DNA from: Acidobacterium capsulatum ATCC 51196
GTDB taxonomy: Bacteria > Acidobacteriota > Terriglobia > Terriglobales > Acidobacteriaceae
Reading direction: 5' to 3'
DNA length: 64,000 nucleotides
NCBI RefSeq assembly: GCF_000022565.1
Contig: NC_012483.1
Span: 3,968,001-4,032,000 of the forward strand
The position numbers and the translations under genes are program-made. Position 1 is the first letter of the stretch. Each line of letters begins with the position of its first letter. The notes below the pieces were generated by a model. That model made no database searches. It worked only from the letters and a program-made list of their open reading frames with translations, and had not been told where the DNA came from. Shown here piece after piece: positions 36,242-44,500 of the stretch.

Positions 36242-37207
36242 ATGCCATTCGCACTCCACTTCTTTCTTCAGCACGCGTACATGATCCTGTTTCTCTGGGT
36301 GCTTGTGGAGCAGCTTGGCGTGCCGATTCCGAGCACGCCCATCCTGCTCGCGGCCGGAACCCTCACCGCGACCCGTCAGCTCGCGCTGCCTGCCGTCATC
36401 ATCGTGGCCCTGGCTGGCAGCTTGATCAGCGACTCGCTCTGGTACTGGATGGGCAAGCGTTACGGCGGCCTGATGGTGCGCCTGCTCTGCCGCCTGTCGT
36501 TTGAGAGCACGGTCTGCGTGCGCAAAACGGAGGAGTACTTCACGCGCCGCGGGCCGGCTTCGCTGCTGGTGTCAAAATTCATTCCCGGCCTTGGTACCGT
36601 CGCCGCTCCCATCGCCGGGCAGACCGGCATGAGCTTCCGCCGGTTCGTCTTTTATGACGCGGGCGGCATCCTGCTGTGGACGCTCTCGGTCACCCTCGGC
36701 GGCCGCTTTTTCGGCGACATCCTCAAGCGCCACCCAAATGCGCTCTCCTGGACCGGCCATTTCGCTCTCGGCCTTTTCCTGCTGCTCTTTGCCGGCTTCC
36801 TGGCGTGGCGCTTTTTCAAGCAGCGCATGTTCCTTGCGGAGATTCGCATGGCGCGCATCTTTCCCGACGAACTCAAGACGCGCATTGAGGAAGGCGATGA
36901 CGTCATCATTGTCGATCTTCGCCATCCGCTCGATCTGCTGCCCGACCCGCGCACCTTGCCCGGTGCGCTGCGCCTCACGCCTGACAAGCTGATGGCGCAG
37001 TTGGAGCAGATTCCGCGCGACCGCGAAGTCATTCTCTTCTGCACCTGCCCTAGCGAGGCTACGGCTGCCAAAACGGCCCTGCAACTGCGCCGCGCGGGCA
37101 TTCAGCGCGTGCGCCCGCTCTATGGCGGCTTTGATGAGTGGAAGAAGCGCGGCTATCCCCTGGTGGAAGGCAATGCCGATCTGGCACTGGAGTACGCCCG
37201 CGGCTGA
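36242..37207 (+). CDS. DedA-family membrane protein fused to a rhodanese domain
   Basis: A 321-aa two-part protein. Residues about 1-200 are a DedA/SNARE-associated membrane domain with the family motifs VPIPSTPILLAAG, FTRRGPASLLVSKFIPGLG and MSFRRFVFYDAGG. DedA proteins flip lipid carriers or influence membrane homeostasis. Residues about 215-310 are a rhodanese fold with the active-site Cys in VILFCTCPSEATAAKTA, which would transfer sulfane sulfur in the cytoplasm. The joined function is unknown. It appears monocistronic. Confidence 0.87.
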   Translation: MPFALHFFLQHAYMILFLWVLVEQLGVPIPSTPILLAAGTLTATRQLALPAVIIVALAGSLISDSLWYWMGKRYGGLMVRLLCRLSFESTVCVRKTEEYFTRRGPASLLVSKFIPGLGTVAAPIAGQTGMSFRRFVFYDAGGILLWTLSVTLGGRFFGDILKRHPNALSWTGHFALGLFLLLFAGFLAWRFFKQRMFLAEIRMARIFPDELKTRIEEGDDVIIVDLRHPLDLLPDPRTLPGALRLTPDKLMAQLEQIPRDREVILFCTCPSEATAAKTALQLRRAGIQRVRPLYGGFDEWKKRGYPLVEGNADLALEYARG

Positions 37208-37271
37208 GCTTTCCTGCTCGCCCGCTCCCGCATCTGTGCTACCTTCGCTGCGGGAGGGCAAACCACGTCTC

Positions 37272-37523
37272 ATGGCATTCTCTGAAAGCTATCACTGCGA
37301 TGTCTGTGGCAAAGATAAAAGCGACACCAGCTCCGACTGGTGGCTCATGTGGACCGAGGACTTCGATCCTCCTGGCCCCAGCGACATTCAGCCCTCCATG
37401 CGCCTGACCCGCTGGAACACCCTGCAGGCCCACGCGCCTGAGACGCGCCACCTCTGCGGCGCCACCTGCGTGCAGACACTTCTCAATCGCTGGATGAGCG
37501 GCACAAAAACTGCGACGCGCTGA
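37272..37523 (+). CDS. Small Cys-rich protein, 83 aa
   Basis: The ATG at 37272 starts MAFSESYHCDVCGKDKSDTS. CDVC near the N-terminus and HLCGATCVQTLLNRWM near the C-terminus could bind one zinc. No ribosome-binding site is well placed (GGGAGGG is 13 bases away). The family is not recognised by name. It lies 78 bases upstream of the UbiD gene, possibly on the same transcript. Confidence 0.6.
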   Translation: MAFSESYHCDVCGKDKSDTSSDWWLMWTEDFDPPGPSDIQPSMRLTRWNTLQAHAPETRHLCGATCVQTLLNRWMSGTKTATR

Positions 37524-37601
37524 ACGCAAACTCACTCATCGGCCCAGCGGCCGCCACGGCAGCAGCTACCATAGAAGAAGAGTTAACTGGGAGCAGACAC
37601 C

Positions 37602-39182
37602 GTGGCTTACAACGACTTACGCGAGTGGATCAAAGCGCTGGACCGCGCCGGGGAACTGGTGCGCGTCCGCGAGAGCGTCAGCCCGATTCTTGAAATTGCC
37701 GAAATCACTGACCGCGCCTCCAAGGCCGGCCGCAAAGGCGGCGTAAAGGGCTACCAGCCCGGAGGCCCCGCGCTCTTGTTTGAGAAGGTCACCGATTATC
37801 CGGGCGCGCGCGTGCTCATCAACCAGTTCGGCAGCGAACGCCGCATGAAGCTGGCCCTCGAAGTCGACTCGCTCGATGAAATCGCCGGGCGCATTCGCGC
37901 GCTGCTTGAAATGAAAGCCCCCGAAGGCATCATGGAAAAGCTCAAGCTGCTGCCCATGCTGGCTGAGTTCGGTGCGTTCTTTCCCAAGGTCATCAAGGCC
38001 AAAGACGCGGCCTGCAAAGAGGTCATTCATCTCGGCGACGATATCGACGTGCTGGAATTCCCGGTGCTGCAGTGCTGGCCCGGCGACGGAGGCCGCTTCA
38101 TCACGCTGCCCGGCGTCATCACGCGCGACCCCAAAACCGGACGCCGCAACATGGGCATGTATCGCATGCAGGTCTATGACGGCAAGACCACCGGCATGCA
38201 TTGGCAGCGCCATAAGAACGCCGCCGAGCATCTGCGCGAGCGCCTGCGCGCCGCCTCGGGCAGCGAAACCAGCACCCACGTCGATGTAATGGCAGAGACC
38301 GCCGGAGGCACCACCAACCTCGCCTTCACCAAGGTCACTGACGAGCGGCTCGAAGTCGCTGTCGCCATCGGCGTCGATCCCGCGACGGCCTTCTCGGCCA
38401 TCGTGCCCGCGCCGCCTGAGGTCGAAGAATTCCTCATCGCAGGCTTCCTGCGCCAGAAGCCCGTCGAGCTGGTCAAGTGCGAGACCGTCGATCTTGAAGT
38501 GCCGGCCCATGCCGAAATCATTCTCGAAGGCTTCGTCAATCTCACCGAGCTGCGCTCCGAGGGGCCTTTCGGCGACCACACCGGCTTCTACACGCTGCCT
38601 GACGATTATCCGGTCTTCCACATCACGGCCATCACGCACCGCAAAGACCCCATTTACGCGGCCACCATCGTCGGCAAGCCGCCCATGGAAGACGCCTGGA
38701 TGGGTAAGGCCGTCGAGCGCATCTTCCTGCCGCTCATGCGCCTCACCCTGCCCGAGATTGTTGATGTCAACCTGCCGTCGGATGGTGTCTTTCATAACCT
38801 GATGGTCGTCTCCATCCGCAAGAGTTACGCGGGGCAGGCGCGCAAGGTCATGAACGGTATCTGGTCCATGGGCCAGGCCATGTTCACCAAGTGCATCATC
38901 GTCGTTGACGAGGACTGCGATGTGCAGGATCTTGGCGAAGTCACCCTGCGCGCGGCGAATAACATCGATCCGCAGCGGGATATCGAGTTCACGCTCGGCC
39001 CCATCGATTCGCTCGACCACGCTTCGCGCCTGCCCAACTACGGCAGCAAGATGGGCATTGATGCCACCCGCAAGTGGGCCGCCGAAGGCTTCACACGCCC
39101 GTGGCCCCCGATGATTGAGATGGACCAAGGCACCCGCGCCCGCGTCGATGCCATCTGGAAGAAGCTCGGCATCGACAAATAG
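37602..39182 (+). CDS. UbiD-family decarboxylase
   Basis: A 526-aa prenylated-FMN-dependent decarboxylase of the UbiD fold, from a GTG start at 37602. Conserved parts include GRFITLPGVITRDPKTGRRN (cofactor/metal region), MGMYRMQVYDGKTTGMHWQ, and the catalytic Glu region LRSEGPFGDHTGFYTL. Length is slightly above E. coli UbiD. It could act in ubiquinone or menaquinone (futalosine route) synthesis, or on aromatic acids; no UbiX partner or other quinone gene is adjacent to decide. Confidence 0.92.
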   Translation: MAYNDLREWIKALDRAGELVRVRESVSPILEIAEITDRASKAGRKGGVKGYQPGGPALLFEKVTDYPGARVLINQFGSERRMKLALEVDSLDEIAGRIRALLEMKAPEGIMEKLKLLPMLAEFGAFFPKVIKAKDAACKEVIHLGDDIDVLEFPVLQCWPGDGGRFITLPGVITRDPKTGRRNMGMYRMQVYDGKTTGMHWQRHKNAAEHLRERLRAASGSETSTHVDVMAETAGGTTNLAFTKVTDERLEVAVAIGVDPATAFSAIVPAPPEVEEFLIAGFLRQKPVELVKCETVDLEVPAHAEIILEGFVNLTELRSEGPFGDHTGFYTLPDDYPVFHITAITHRKDPIYAATIVGKPPMEDAWMGKAVERIFLPLMRLTLPEIVDVNLPSDGVFHNLMVVSIRKSYAGQARKVMNGIWSMGQAMFTKCIIVVDEDCDVQDLGEVTLRAANNIDPQRDIEFTLGPIDSLDHASRLPNYGSKMGIDATRKWAAEGFTRPWPPMIEMDQGTRARVDAIWKKLGIDK

Positions 39183-39342
39183 CTGCGCCGCGCTCCATCC
39201 TTTTTGCTTTCAAAGGATGGAGCCGTCCGCCTCGCGAGTGAGCATCCGCCGCAACTCCAAACTTCAGAGATAGCTGGTGCTCTCACGCAAATCCTCTTGC
39301 CGCCGCCTGCGCGAATCGCCGCGCCCTTTGTATACTGAATGC

Positions 39343-39828
39343 ATGTCGATCGTTAGCAACGTCACGGGTATCGCCAAAGGCATGAGCATCACCTTCCGGG
39401 AGATGTTCCAACCCACCGAGGTAGAAAACTATCCTGACGGGCCCGGGCCGAGTCGCGGCGCGATGCTTCAGGAGCGCTTTCGCGGCGCTCACGTGCTGCA
39501 GCGCGATGAAAACGGCCTGGAAAAGTGCGTCGCCTGCTTCCTTTGCGCGGCAGCCTGCCCCTCCAACTGCATCTACATTGAAGCGGCCGACAACACTGAA
39601 GAGCAGCGCATCTCGAGCGCCGAGCGTTACGCCAAGGTCTACAACATCGACTACAACCGCTGCATTTTCTGCGGTTACTGCGTCGAGGCATGTCCCACTG
39701 ACGCCATCACGCATGGCCACGGCTTTGAGCTGGCCAGCATGCATGCAACCAACATGATCATGCGCAAAGAAGACATGCTGGTGCAGTTGTCCACCGGCCA
39801 GCCTTCGCTGGCGCAGAACTCCCGCTAG
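39343..39828 (+). CDS. nuoI: NADH-quinone oxidoreductase subunit I (8Fe ferredoxin)
   Basis: A 161-aa subunit with two [4Fe-4S] motifs, CVACFLCAAACPSNC and CIFCGYCVEACPTDA, and the family start SITFREMFQPTEVENYPDGP. In complex I it passes electrons between clusters at the membrane arm. The ATG at 39343 gives the normal length. No other nuo gene is within the window; it sits between ubiD and a spacer. It could be a second copy or a detached part of complex I. A terminator follows. Confidence 0.9.
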   Translation: MSIVSNVTGIAKGMSITFREMFQPTEVENYPDGPGPSRGAMLQERFRGAHVLQRDENGLEKCVACFLCAAACPSNCIYIEAADNTEEQRISSAERYAKVYNIDYNRCIFCGYCVEACPTDAITHGHGFELASMHATNMIMRKEDMLVQLSTGQPSLAQNSR

Positions 39829-39853
39829 GTTTAACCCGAATTGACTCGCCAGA

Positions 39854-39880
39854 AGCCGCGGGCAGTAGCCCTCGGCTTTT
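39854..39880 (+). terminator. Terminator after nuoI
   Basis: A 10-base stem with one mismatch (AGCCGCGGGC/GCCCTCGGCT), 4-base loop, followed by TTT. Confidence 0.75.
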
Positions 39881-39956
39881 GCATTCTGGCTTTGCGGTAA
39901 TCCTGCCTTGTCGCGATGGTCGCTCTATCTACCTCATAGAAAAAGGGTTCTCCCGA

Positions 39957-40118
39957 TTCGGGAAACGATAGGTATCGTTTTCCCGAAAAGGTGGTTACCA
40001 AAGGCCACTGTCCCACGGAGACCTTGTTCCTCGTTCCCATTCGCAATAAAACAGAGTCAGCAATAACGCAGATCTGGGGAACGGGGCTGGCGATTGAATC
40101 GCGGCCCCTATTTTTTTT
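39957..40118 (+). ncRNA. Candidate small RNA or untranslated leader
   Basis: A gene-free stretch with two strong structures. At 39957-39987 a 13-base stem (TTCGGGAAACGAT against ATCGTTTTCCCGAA) has a 4-base loop. At 40083-40108 a GGGGC/GCCCC-closed hairpin is followed at 40111 by eight T, an intrinsic terminator with no gene before it. I could not match it to a known RNA family, and no convincing promoter was found. Confidence 0.35.
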
Positions 40119-40203
40119 GTTTTTCTCAGGGCTTTTCCGGCTCTTTTCAACCCCGCAGCCTTGGACTGCATCTATCTTGACGGTAGACAGAAGGAGAGTT
40201 TGA

Positions 40204-40257
40204 ACCGGACCGTATTGCCTGAAAAGGAGGTTCCGGTCGCCACTACTCCTTCGGAAC
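40204..40257 (+). promoter_or_regulatory. Structured leader of the SYLF gene with exclusive pairings
   Basis: ACCGGA (40204-40209) can pair with TCCGGT (40232-40237). GTTCCG (40230-40235) can pair with CGGAAC (40252-40257), which excludes the first. AAGGAG (40224-40229) matches CTCCTT (40246-40251), crossing the second stem like a pseudoknot. It ends 15 bases before the ATG. Confidence 0.35.
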
Positions 40258-40272
40258 TGGGGTTATTGATCA

Positions 40273-40959
40273 ATGAAAAAAATTCTCGCACTTCTCTGCG
40301 TTGCCGGACTGTCGGTGCCGGCGTTTGCCGCTACGAATATGTCCACGTTGAATGCTCGTCTGGAAGCCGCGCGCACCACCATTCAGGAGATTGAAGCCAC
40401 TCCGGACAAGTCGATTCCCATGGAGATCACCCAGAGTGCCACCTGCGTGGGCGTAGTCCCGGGCCTCATCAAGGGCGCTTTCATCTTCGGCGGCGAACGC
40501 GGCCAGGGTGTAGTGACCTGCCGCACCGGCCACGGCTGGAGCGCACCGGTCTTCATCCAGATGACTGGCGGCTCGTGGGGCCTGCAGATCGGCGGCCAGA
40601 GCACCGATCTGGTTATGGTCGCTGTCAACCAGAAGGGCTTTCAGGACCTCATCAATAGCAAATTCAAGATTGGCGCGGGTGCTTCGGCTGCCGCCGGCCC
40701 GGTGGGCCGCAACGCGCAGATGGCCACCAACTGGAAGATGCAGTCTGAGCTGCTGACCTGGTCGCGCAGCAAGGGTCTCTTTGCTGGCATTGATCTGAAC
40801 GGCACCGTTGTTTCGCAGAATCAGGAAGCGGACGACCTCTTCTATCACAGCCACCACACGCCGGATCAGATTCTCAAGGGCGAGGTGCTGCCGCCGGCCT
40901 CCGCGCGTCCGTTCCTGCGCACGGTCGCGAAGTACTTCCACGAAAGCAACGAGCAGTAA
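40273..40959 (+). CDS. Secreted SYLF (Ysc84-like) lipid-binding protein
   Basis: A 228-aa protein with a signal peptide (MKKILALLCVAGLSVPAFA). The SYLF domain covers most of the rest: LIKGAFIFGGERGQGVVTCR, GSWGLQIGGQSTDLVMVAVN and GAGASAAAGPVGRNAQ. Eukaryotic SYLF domains bind phosphoinositides and actin; bacterial ones are periplasmic or outer-membrane associated, and their role is poorly known. The gene stands alone behind a structured leader and ends at a terminator. Confidence 0.9.
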   Translation: MKKILALLCVAGLSVPAFAATNMSTLNARLEAARTTIQEIEATPDKSIPMEITQSATCVGVVPGLIKGAFIFGGERGQGVVTCRTGHGWSAPVFIQMTGGSWGLQIGGQSTDLVMVAVNQKGFQDLINSKFKIGAGASAAAGPVGRNAQMATNWKMQSELLTWSRSKGLFAGIDLNGTVVSQNQEADDLFYHSHHTPDQILKGEVLPPASARPFLRTVAKYFHESNEQ

Positions 40960-40981
40960 ACATCCTCCGCTGTCTCTCCTC

Positions 40982-41013
40982 AACCGCGGCTCCTTCTGGG
41001 GGCCGCGGTTTTC
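40982..41013 (+). terminator. Terminator after the SYLF gene
   Basis: A 9-base stem, AACCGCGGC/GCCGCGGTT, followed by TTC. Confidence 0.8.
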
Positions 41014-41157
41014 TCATAGGCAAAGCGTGAGGTGCCGCAGAGCCGGTGAATCACGACATCTCCCCGGGCCGGTTTAGGTCCTGAAGGCCCGTCCCGTGTA
41101 CACTACCCACGTTCTCCGTGGCCAGATCTCAACCGGACTGCGGACTCGTAACGACTC

Positions 41158-42057
41158 ATGCGAATCAAGTTGGAATTTTGCGCCGTATGGGCGCTCGTGA
41201 CCCTGCTGCGTGTCCTGCCGCGTTCTCTGGCCCGCGCCATCGGCGCATTCATCGGCGCTGTGGCATGGTTCTCGCTCTCCCGCCTGCGACGCACCGGCCT
41301 GCGTAATCTGGAGCTGGCTTTTCCCGCGTGGCCGCCCGCCCGCCGCTCCGCCACTCTGCGCGAACTTTACCGCAATCTCGGTTGGCATCTTGCGGAGTTC
41401 TGCCAGATGTCCGGCTACACGCGCCAGAACACGCAATCCTTCCTGCGTTATGAGGGACTCGAGCATTACCTCGCCGCCCGCGAACGCGGCCAGGGAGTGC
41501 TCATCGTCACCGGCCATCTTGGCGCGTGGGAGCTGTCGAGCTACTGGCACTCCCTCATGGGCTACCCCATGAGCATGGTCATCCGCCGCCTCGACAATCC
41601 TCTGGTCGACCGCTTCGTCAACCGCATCCGCTGCCTGCACGGCAATCGCGTGTTGCACAAGGACAACTTCGCGCGCGGCCTCATCGCCGCCATGCGCAAT
41701 GGCGAAACCGTCGGCATCCTGATGGACACCAACATGACGCCTCCGCAGGGCGTCTTTGTCCCATATTTCGGCCATATGGCCTGCACCGGCTCGGGGCTGG
41801 CCCGGGTCGCCCAGAAGACCGGCGCGGCCGTGCTGCCGGGCTTTCTGCTCTGGGAGGCTGCCGAAAAGAAGTACGTCTTGCACTTTGGCCCTGAAATTCC
41901 GCTCCTCCGTACTGGCCAGGAAGAGGCCGACGCCATCGCCAACACCGCCAGCTTCACTGCGGCCATCGAGGACTACGTGCGCCGCTACCCCAGCCAGTGG
42001 CTCTGGGTGCATCGGCGCTGGAAGACCCGCCCCGCCGGCGAGCCATCTATTTATTAG
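41158..42057 (+). CDS. Lipid A acyltransferase, LpxL/HtrB type
   Basis: A 299-aa membrane-bound acyltransferase of the lysophospholipid/lauroyl transferase family. The HX4(D/E) catalytic motif is GHLGAWELSSYW, and the C-terminal WLWVHRRWKTRP is typical of LpxL/LpxM enzymes. An N-terminal helix (LEFCAVWALVTLLRVLP) anchors it. It would add a secondary acyl chain to the lipid A precursor. The lpxD gene lies about 80 bases downstream in the same direction. Confidence 0.9.
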   Translation: MRIKLEFCAVWALVTLLRVLPRSLARAIGAFIGAVAWFSLSRLRRTGLRNLELAFPAWPPARRSATLRELYRNLGWHLAEFCQMSGYTRQNTQSFLRYEGLEHYLAARERGQGVLIVTGHLGAWELSSYWHSLMGYPMSMVIRRLDNPLVDRFVNRIRCLHGNRVLHKDNFARGLIAAMRNGETVGILMDTNMTPPQGVFVPYFGHMACTGSGLARVAQKTGAAVLPGFLLWEAAEKKYVLHFGPEIPLLRTGQEEADAIANTASFTAAIEDYVRRYPSQWLWVHRRWKTRPAGEPSIY

Positions 42058-42138
42058 CCGCAGGCGTTCCTGGATTCAGGCCTGAATCCGGCAAATCACA
42101 GTCTCGCCGCCGCCATCGGCTGGCCTAAACTGAGAGAG

Positions 42139-43152
42139 ATGAAACTCTCCGAGCTGGCCCTCGCCCTCGAAGCCGAGCTCCGCCCCGCCTCTCATGCGGA
42201 CCTCGAAGTGCACGCCGTGGCCAGTCCACGTACGGCCATCGCCGGCAAGGGCATGCTCGTCTTCGCCGAAGACGAAGCCTCGCTCCAGGCCGCGCTGGCC
42301 TCGCAGGCTGCCGCTATTCTTACCCGGCCCACGCTCGCGGGCGATGCCATCCCGGCCCGGCCGCTCTTGCTCATGCGGCATCCCAAGCTGGCCTTCGCTC
42401 GCGCCGCCCGTCTTCTTCAGCCGCCGCCCCCGTATACCGGGGTGGACTCCTCGGCGAGCGTGCATCCCACGGCGCAGCTCGGCAGGGAAGTCTCCGTAGG
42501 CCCCTGCGCGGTCATCGGAGCTTATACGATCCTCGGCGACCGCACCCGCATTGAGGCCGGAGCCGTCCTCGGCGAAGGCGTCCGCATCGGCGCGGACTGC
42601 CGCATTCACCCCCGCGCTGTCCTCTATCCGGGCGTGACCCTCGGCGACCGTGTCATCGTGCATGCCGGGGCCGTGCTCGGCGCCGACGGCTTCGGTTATG
42701 TCCGGGACAACGCCACAGGGACCTACATTCAGTTCCCGCAGCAGGGGACACTCGTGCTCGAAGACGACGTGGAGATCGGCGCCAACACTACCATCGACCG
42801 TGGAGCCCTCGAAGAGACCCGCATCGAGCGCGGCACAAAGATCGACAATCTCGTGCATCTCGGCCACAACGTGCGCGTCGGCCCCAATGTGGTCATCGCG
42901 GCGCAAACCGGAGTTTCGGGCTCCAGCAGCATTGGTGCAGGGGCCGTGGTGGGCGGCCAGGTCGGTATGGGCGACCACGCATCTATCGGAGAAGGCGTCA
43001 TCGTCGGCTCGCAGGGCGGCATTCTGCCGCACAAACATCTGCGAGGTCCAGGTACTGTGTTTTGGGGCACTCCCGCCAAACCTTTAAAGCAATACTTGAA
43101 GGAGCTGGCCCACCTCGCGCGCCTCGCCAGGCGCCACAACGCGGGGGAATAG
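42139..43152 (+). CDS. lpxD: UDP-3-O-acylglucosamine N-acyltransferase LpxD
   Basis: A 337-aa left-handed beta-helix enzyme for the third step of lipid A synthesis. The N-terminal uridine-binding domain is followed by hexapeptide repeats ([20 protein letters not shown] onward). The catalytic His lies in [15 protein letters not shown]. The C-terminal helical part is close to the usual length. The following P-loop gene starts four bases after its stop. Confidence 0.95.
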   Translation: MKLSELALALEAELRPASHADLEVHAVASPRTAIAGKGMLVFAEDEASLQAALASQAAAILTRPTLAGDAIPARPLLLMRHPKLAFARAARLLQPPPPYTGVDSSASVHPTAQLGREVSVGPCAVIGAYTILGDRTRIEAGAVLGEGVRIGADCRIHPRAVLYPGVTLGDRVIVHAGAVLGADGFGYVRDNATGTYIQFPQQGTLVLEDDVEIGANTTIDRGALEETRIERGTKIDNLVHLGHNVRVGPNVVIAAQTGVSGSSSIGAGAVVGGQVGMGDHASIGEGVIVGSQGGILPHKHLRGPGTVFWGTPAKPLKQYLKELAHLARLARRHNAGE

Positions 43153-43156
43153 CGTC

Positions 43157-43762
43157 ATGGCCATCGTCGTCGTCGGCGGCCACTCCCGCAACATCGGCAA
43201 GACCTCAGTCGTCGCCAATCTCATCGCCGCGATGCCCGAGCGGCAATGGACCGCCGTAAAAATCACCCAGTACGGCCACGGCTTCTGCACCGCCAACGGT
43301 GAGCCCTGTGAATGCCAGACGGCCGATCACGCCCTGGCCATCACCGTCGAGCGCGATCCCGGCTCCGGCACTGACACCAGCCGCTTTCTCGCTGCGGGAG
43401 CCGCCCGCGTCCTCTGGGTGCGCACGCGCATTGGGCATCTTGCCGAGGCCATGCAGCGCCTCCGTCAGGAACTCAACCAGGCCCCAAACGCCATCCTCGA
43501 ATCCAACAGCGTCCTCCAGTTCCTTCGCCCCGATCTCTACCTGACGGTTCTGGATCGCTCCACGGCCGACTTCAAAGACTCCGCGCGCCGCTATCTCGAC
43601 CGTGCTGATGCCATCCTGCTCAACGACGCTGGCCGCGAACTGTCCCCCCAATGGCAGGGCATCTCGGCGAAACTGCTCGCAGGCAAGCCGCAGTTTGCAG
43701 TTTCCTCCCCGCAGTTTTATAGCTCTGAATTAGTGTCATTTGTCCGAGAACACCTCAAGTAG
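43157..43762 (+). CDS. MobB-like P-loop protein
   Basis: A 201-aa cytoplasmic protein starting MAIVVVGGHSRNIGKTSVVA, a deviant Walker A similar to MobB and related P-loop GTP/ATP-binding proteins. Later YRGxK-like motifs are not obvious; CTANGEPCECQTADHA contains three Cys that might bind metal or a cofactor. The C-terminus (RADAILLND) looks like a nucleotide-binding strand. MobB helps molybdenum cofactor synthesis, but no mo-genes are nearby. The tight spacing to lpxD suggests co-translation. The function is not assigned. Confidence 0.65.
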   Translation: MAIVVVGGHSRNIGKTSVVANLIAAMPERQWTAVKITQYGHGFCTANGEPCECQTADHALAITVERDPGSGTDTSRFLAAGAARVLWVRTRIGHLAEAMQRLRQELNQAPNAILESNSVLQFLRPDLYLTVLDRSTADFKDSARRYLDRADAILLNDAGRELSPQWQGISAKLLAGKPQFAVSSPQFYSSELVSFVREHLK

Positions 43763-43883
43763 CGCTTGAGGGTTTCACGCGGTCTCATTCTGCGTGATCC
43801 GCGTCACCGCCGCCTCGTGAAACGCGCTTTAAGGTGAGGGCGTAATCGAGACCCCTGGCGTTCTGCAGCAAGGATGGACTTCG

Positions 43884-44459
43884 ATGGCGCGTATCGTGAT
43901 TCTCGTCGGCCATGCCCGAAAAGAGACGTATGGCGAAGCGCTCGCCGAAAGCTACGCCTGTGGCGCCCGGCTTGCGGGACATGAGGTACAGCTTTTCGTG
44001 CTGAGCAAGCTTGCCTTCGACCCCATTCTCCACGAGGGCTTCTCACGCCCGCAGCCGCTTGAGCCTGATCTGGAGAAGGTGCATGGCGCGCTTGTGGCCG
44101 CCGATCATCTGGTGATTGTCTTTCCGCTCTGGATGGGCAATATGCCCGCGATCCTCAACGGGTTCATCGAGCGCATCTTTCAGCCGGAGTACTGCGAGGC
44201 AGAACGCCGGAAGCAGAGCTTCCCGCAGCCGCTCAAAGGCAAATCAGGCTTGATCGTCATGACCATGGGCATGCCCGCGCTGGCTTACCGATGCTGGTAT
44301 GGCCCGCACGCGCTCCGAATTCTCAGGAACTTCGTTCTTTGGCACATCGGGGTACACCCCACGCGAGTGCAACTCATCGGTCGTGTGGAGGCGATCGGTC
44401 ACCGTGGCCGCTCCCACTGGCTCAACCGCATGGAGGAATTAGGCCGGCGTGCCGCCTGA
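43884..44459 (+). CDS. Flavodoxin-fold NAD(P)H:quinone oxidoreductase
   Basis: A 191-aa protein of the flavodoxin_2/NQO family, binding FMN or FAD. MARIVILVGHARKETYGEAL forms the phosphate loop; VIVFPLWMGNMPAILNGFIE is the typical flavin-binding segment. These enzymes reduce quinones by two electrons and protect against oxidative cycling. It is a single gene, convergent with the histidine kinase. Confidence 0.87.
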   Translation: MARIVILVGHARKETYGEALAESYACGARLAGHEVQLFVLSKLAFDPILHEGFSRPQPLEPDLEKVHGALVAADHLVIVFPLWMGNMPAILNGFIERIFQPEYCEAERRKQSFPQPLKGKSGLIVMTMGMPALAYRCWYGPHALRILRNFVLWHIGVHPTRVQLIGRVEAIGHRGRSHWLNRMEELGRRAA

Positions 44460-44500
44460 TGGCGCGCGGAAACGTGGCTGGAGTCAGCGGAAGAGAGTCC

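Noticed and set aside
37617-39128. 503-codon open frame antisense to the UbiD gene
   Set aside because: Same compositional effect; repeated Asp/Gly/Val/His without family motifs.
39831-40046. 71-codon minus-strand frame in the nuoI-SYLF spacer
   Set aside because: It overlaps two RNA-like structures, has no ribosome-binding site and matches nothing I recognise.
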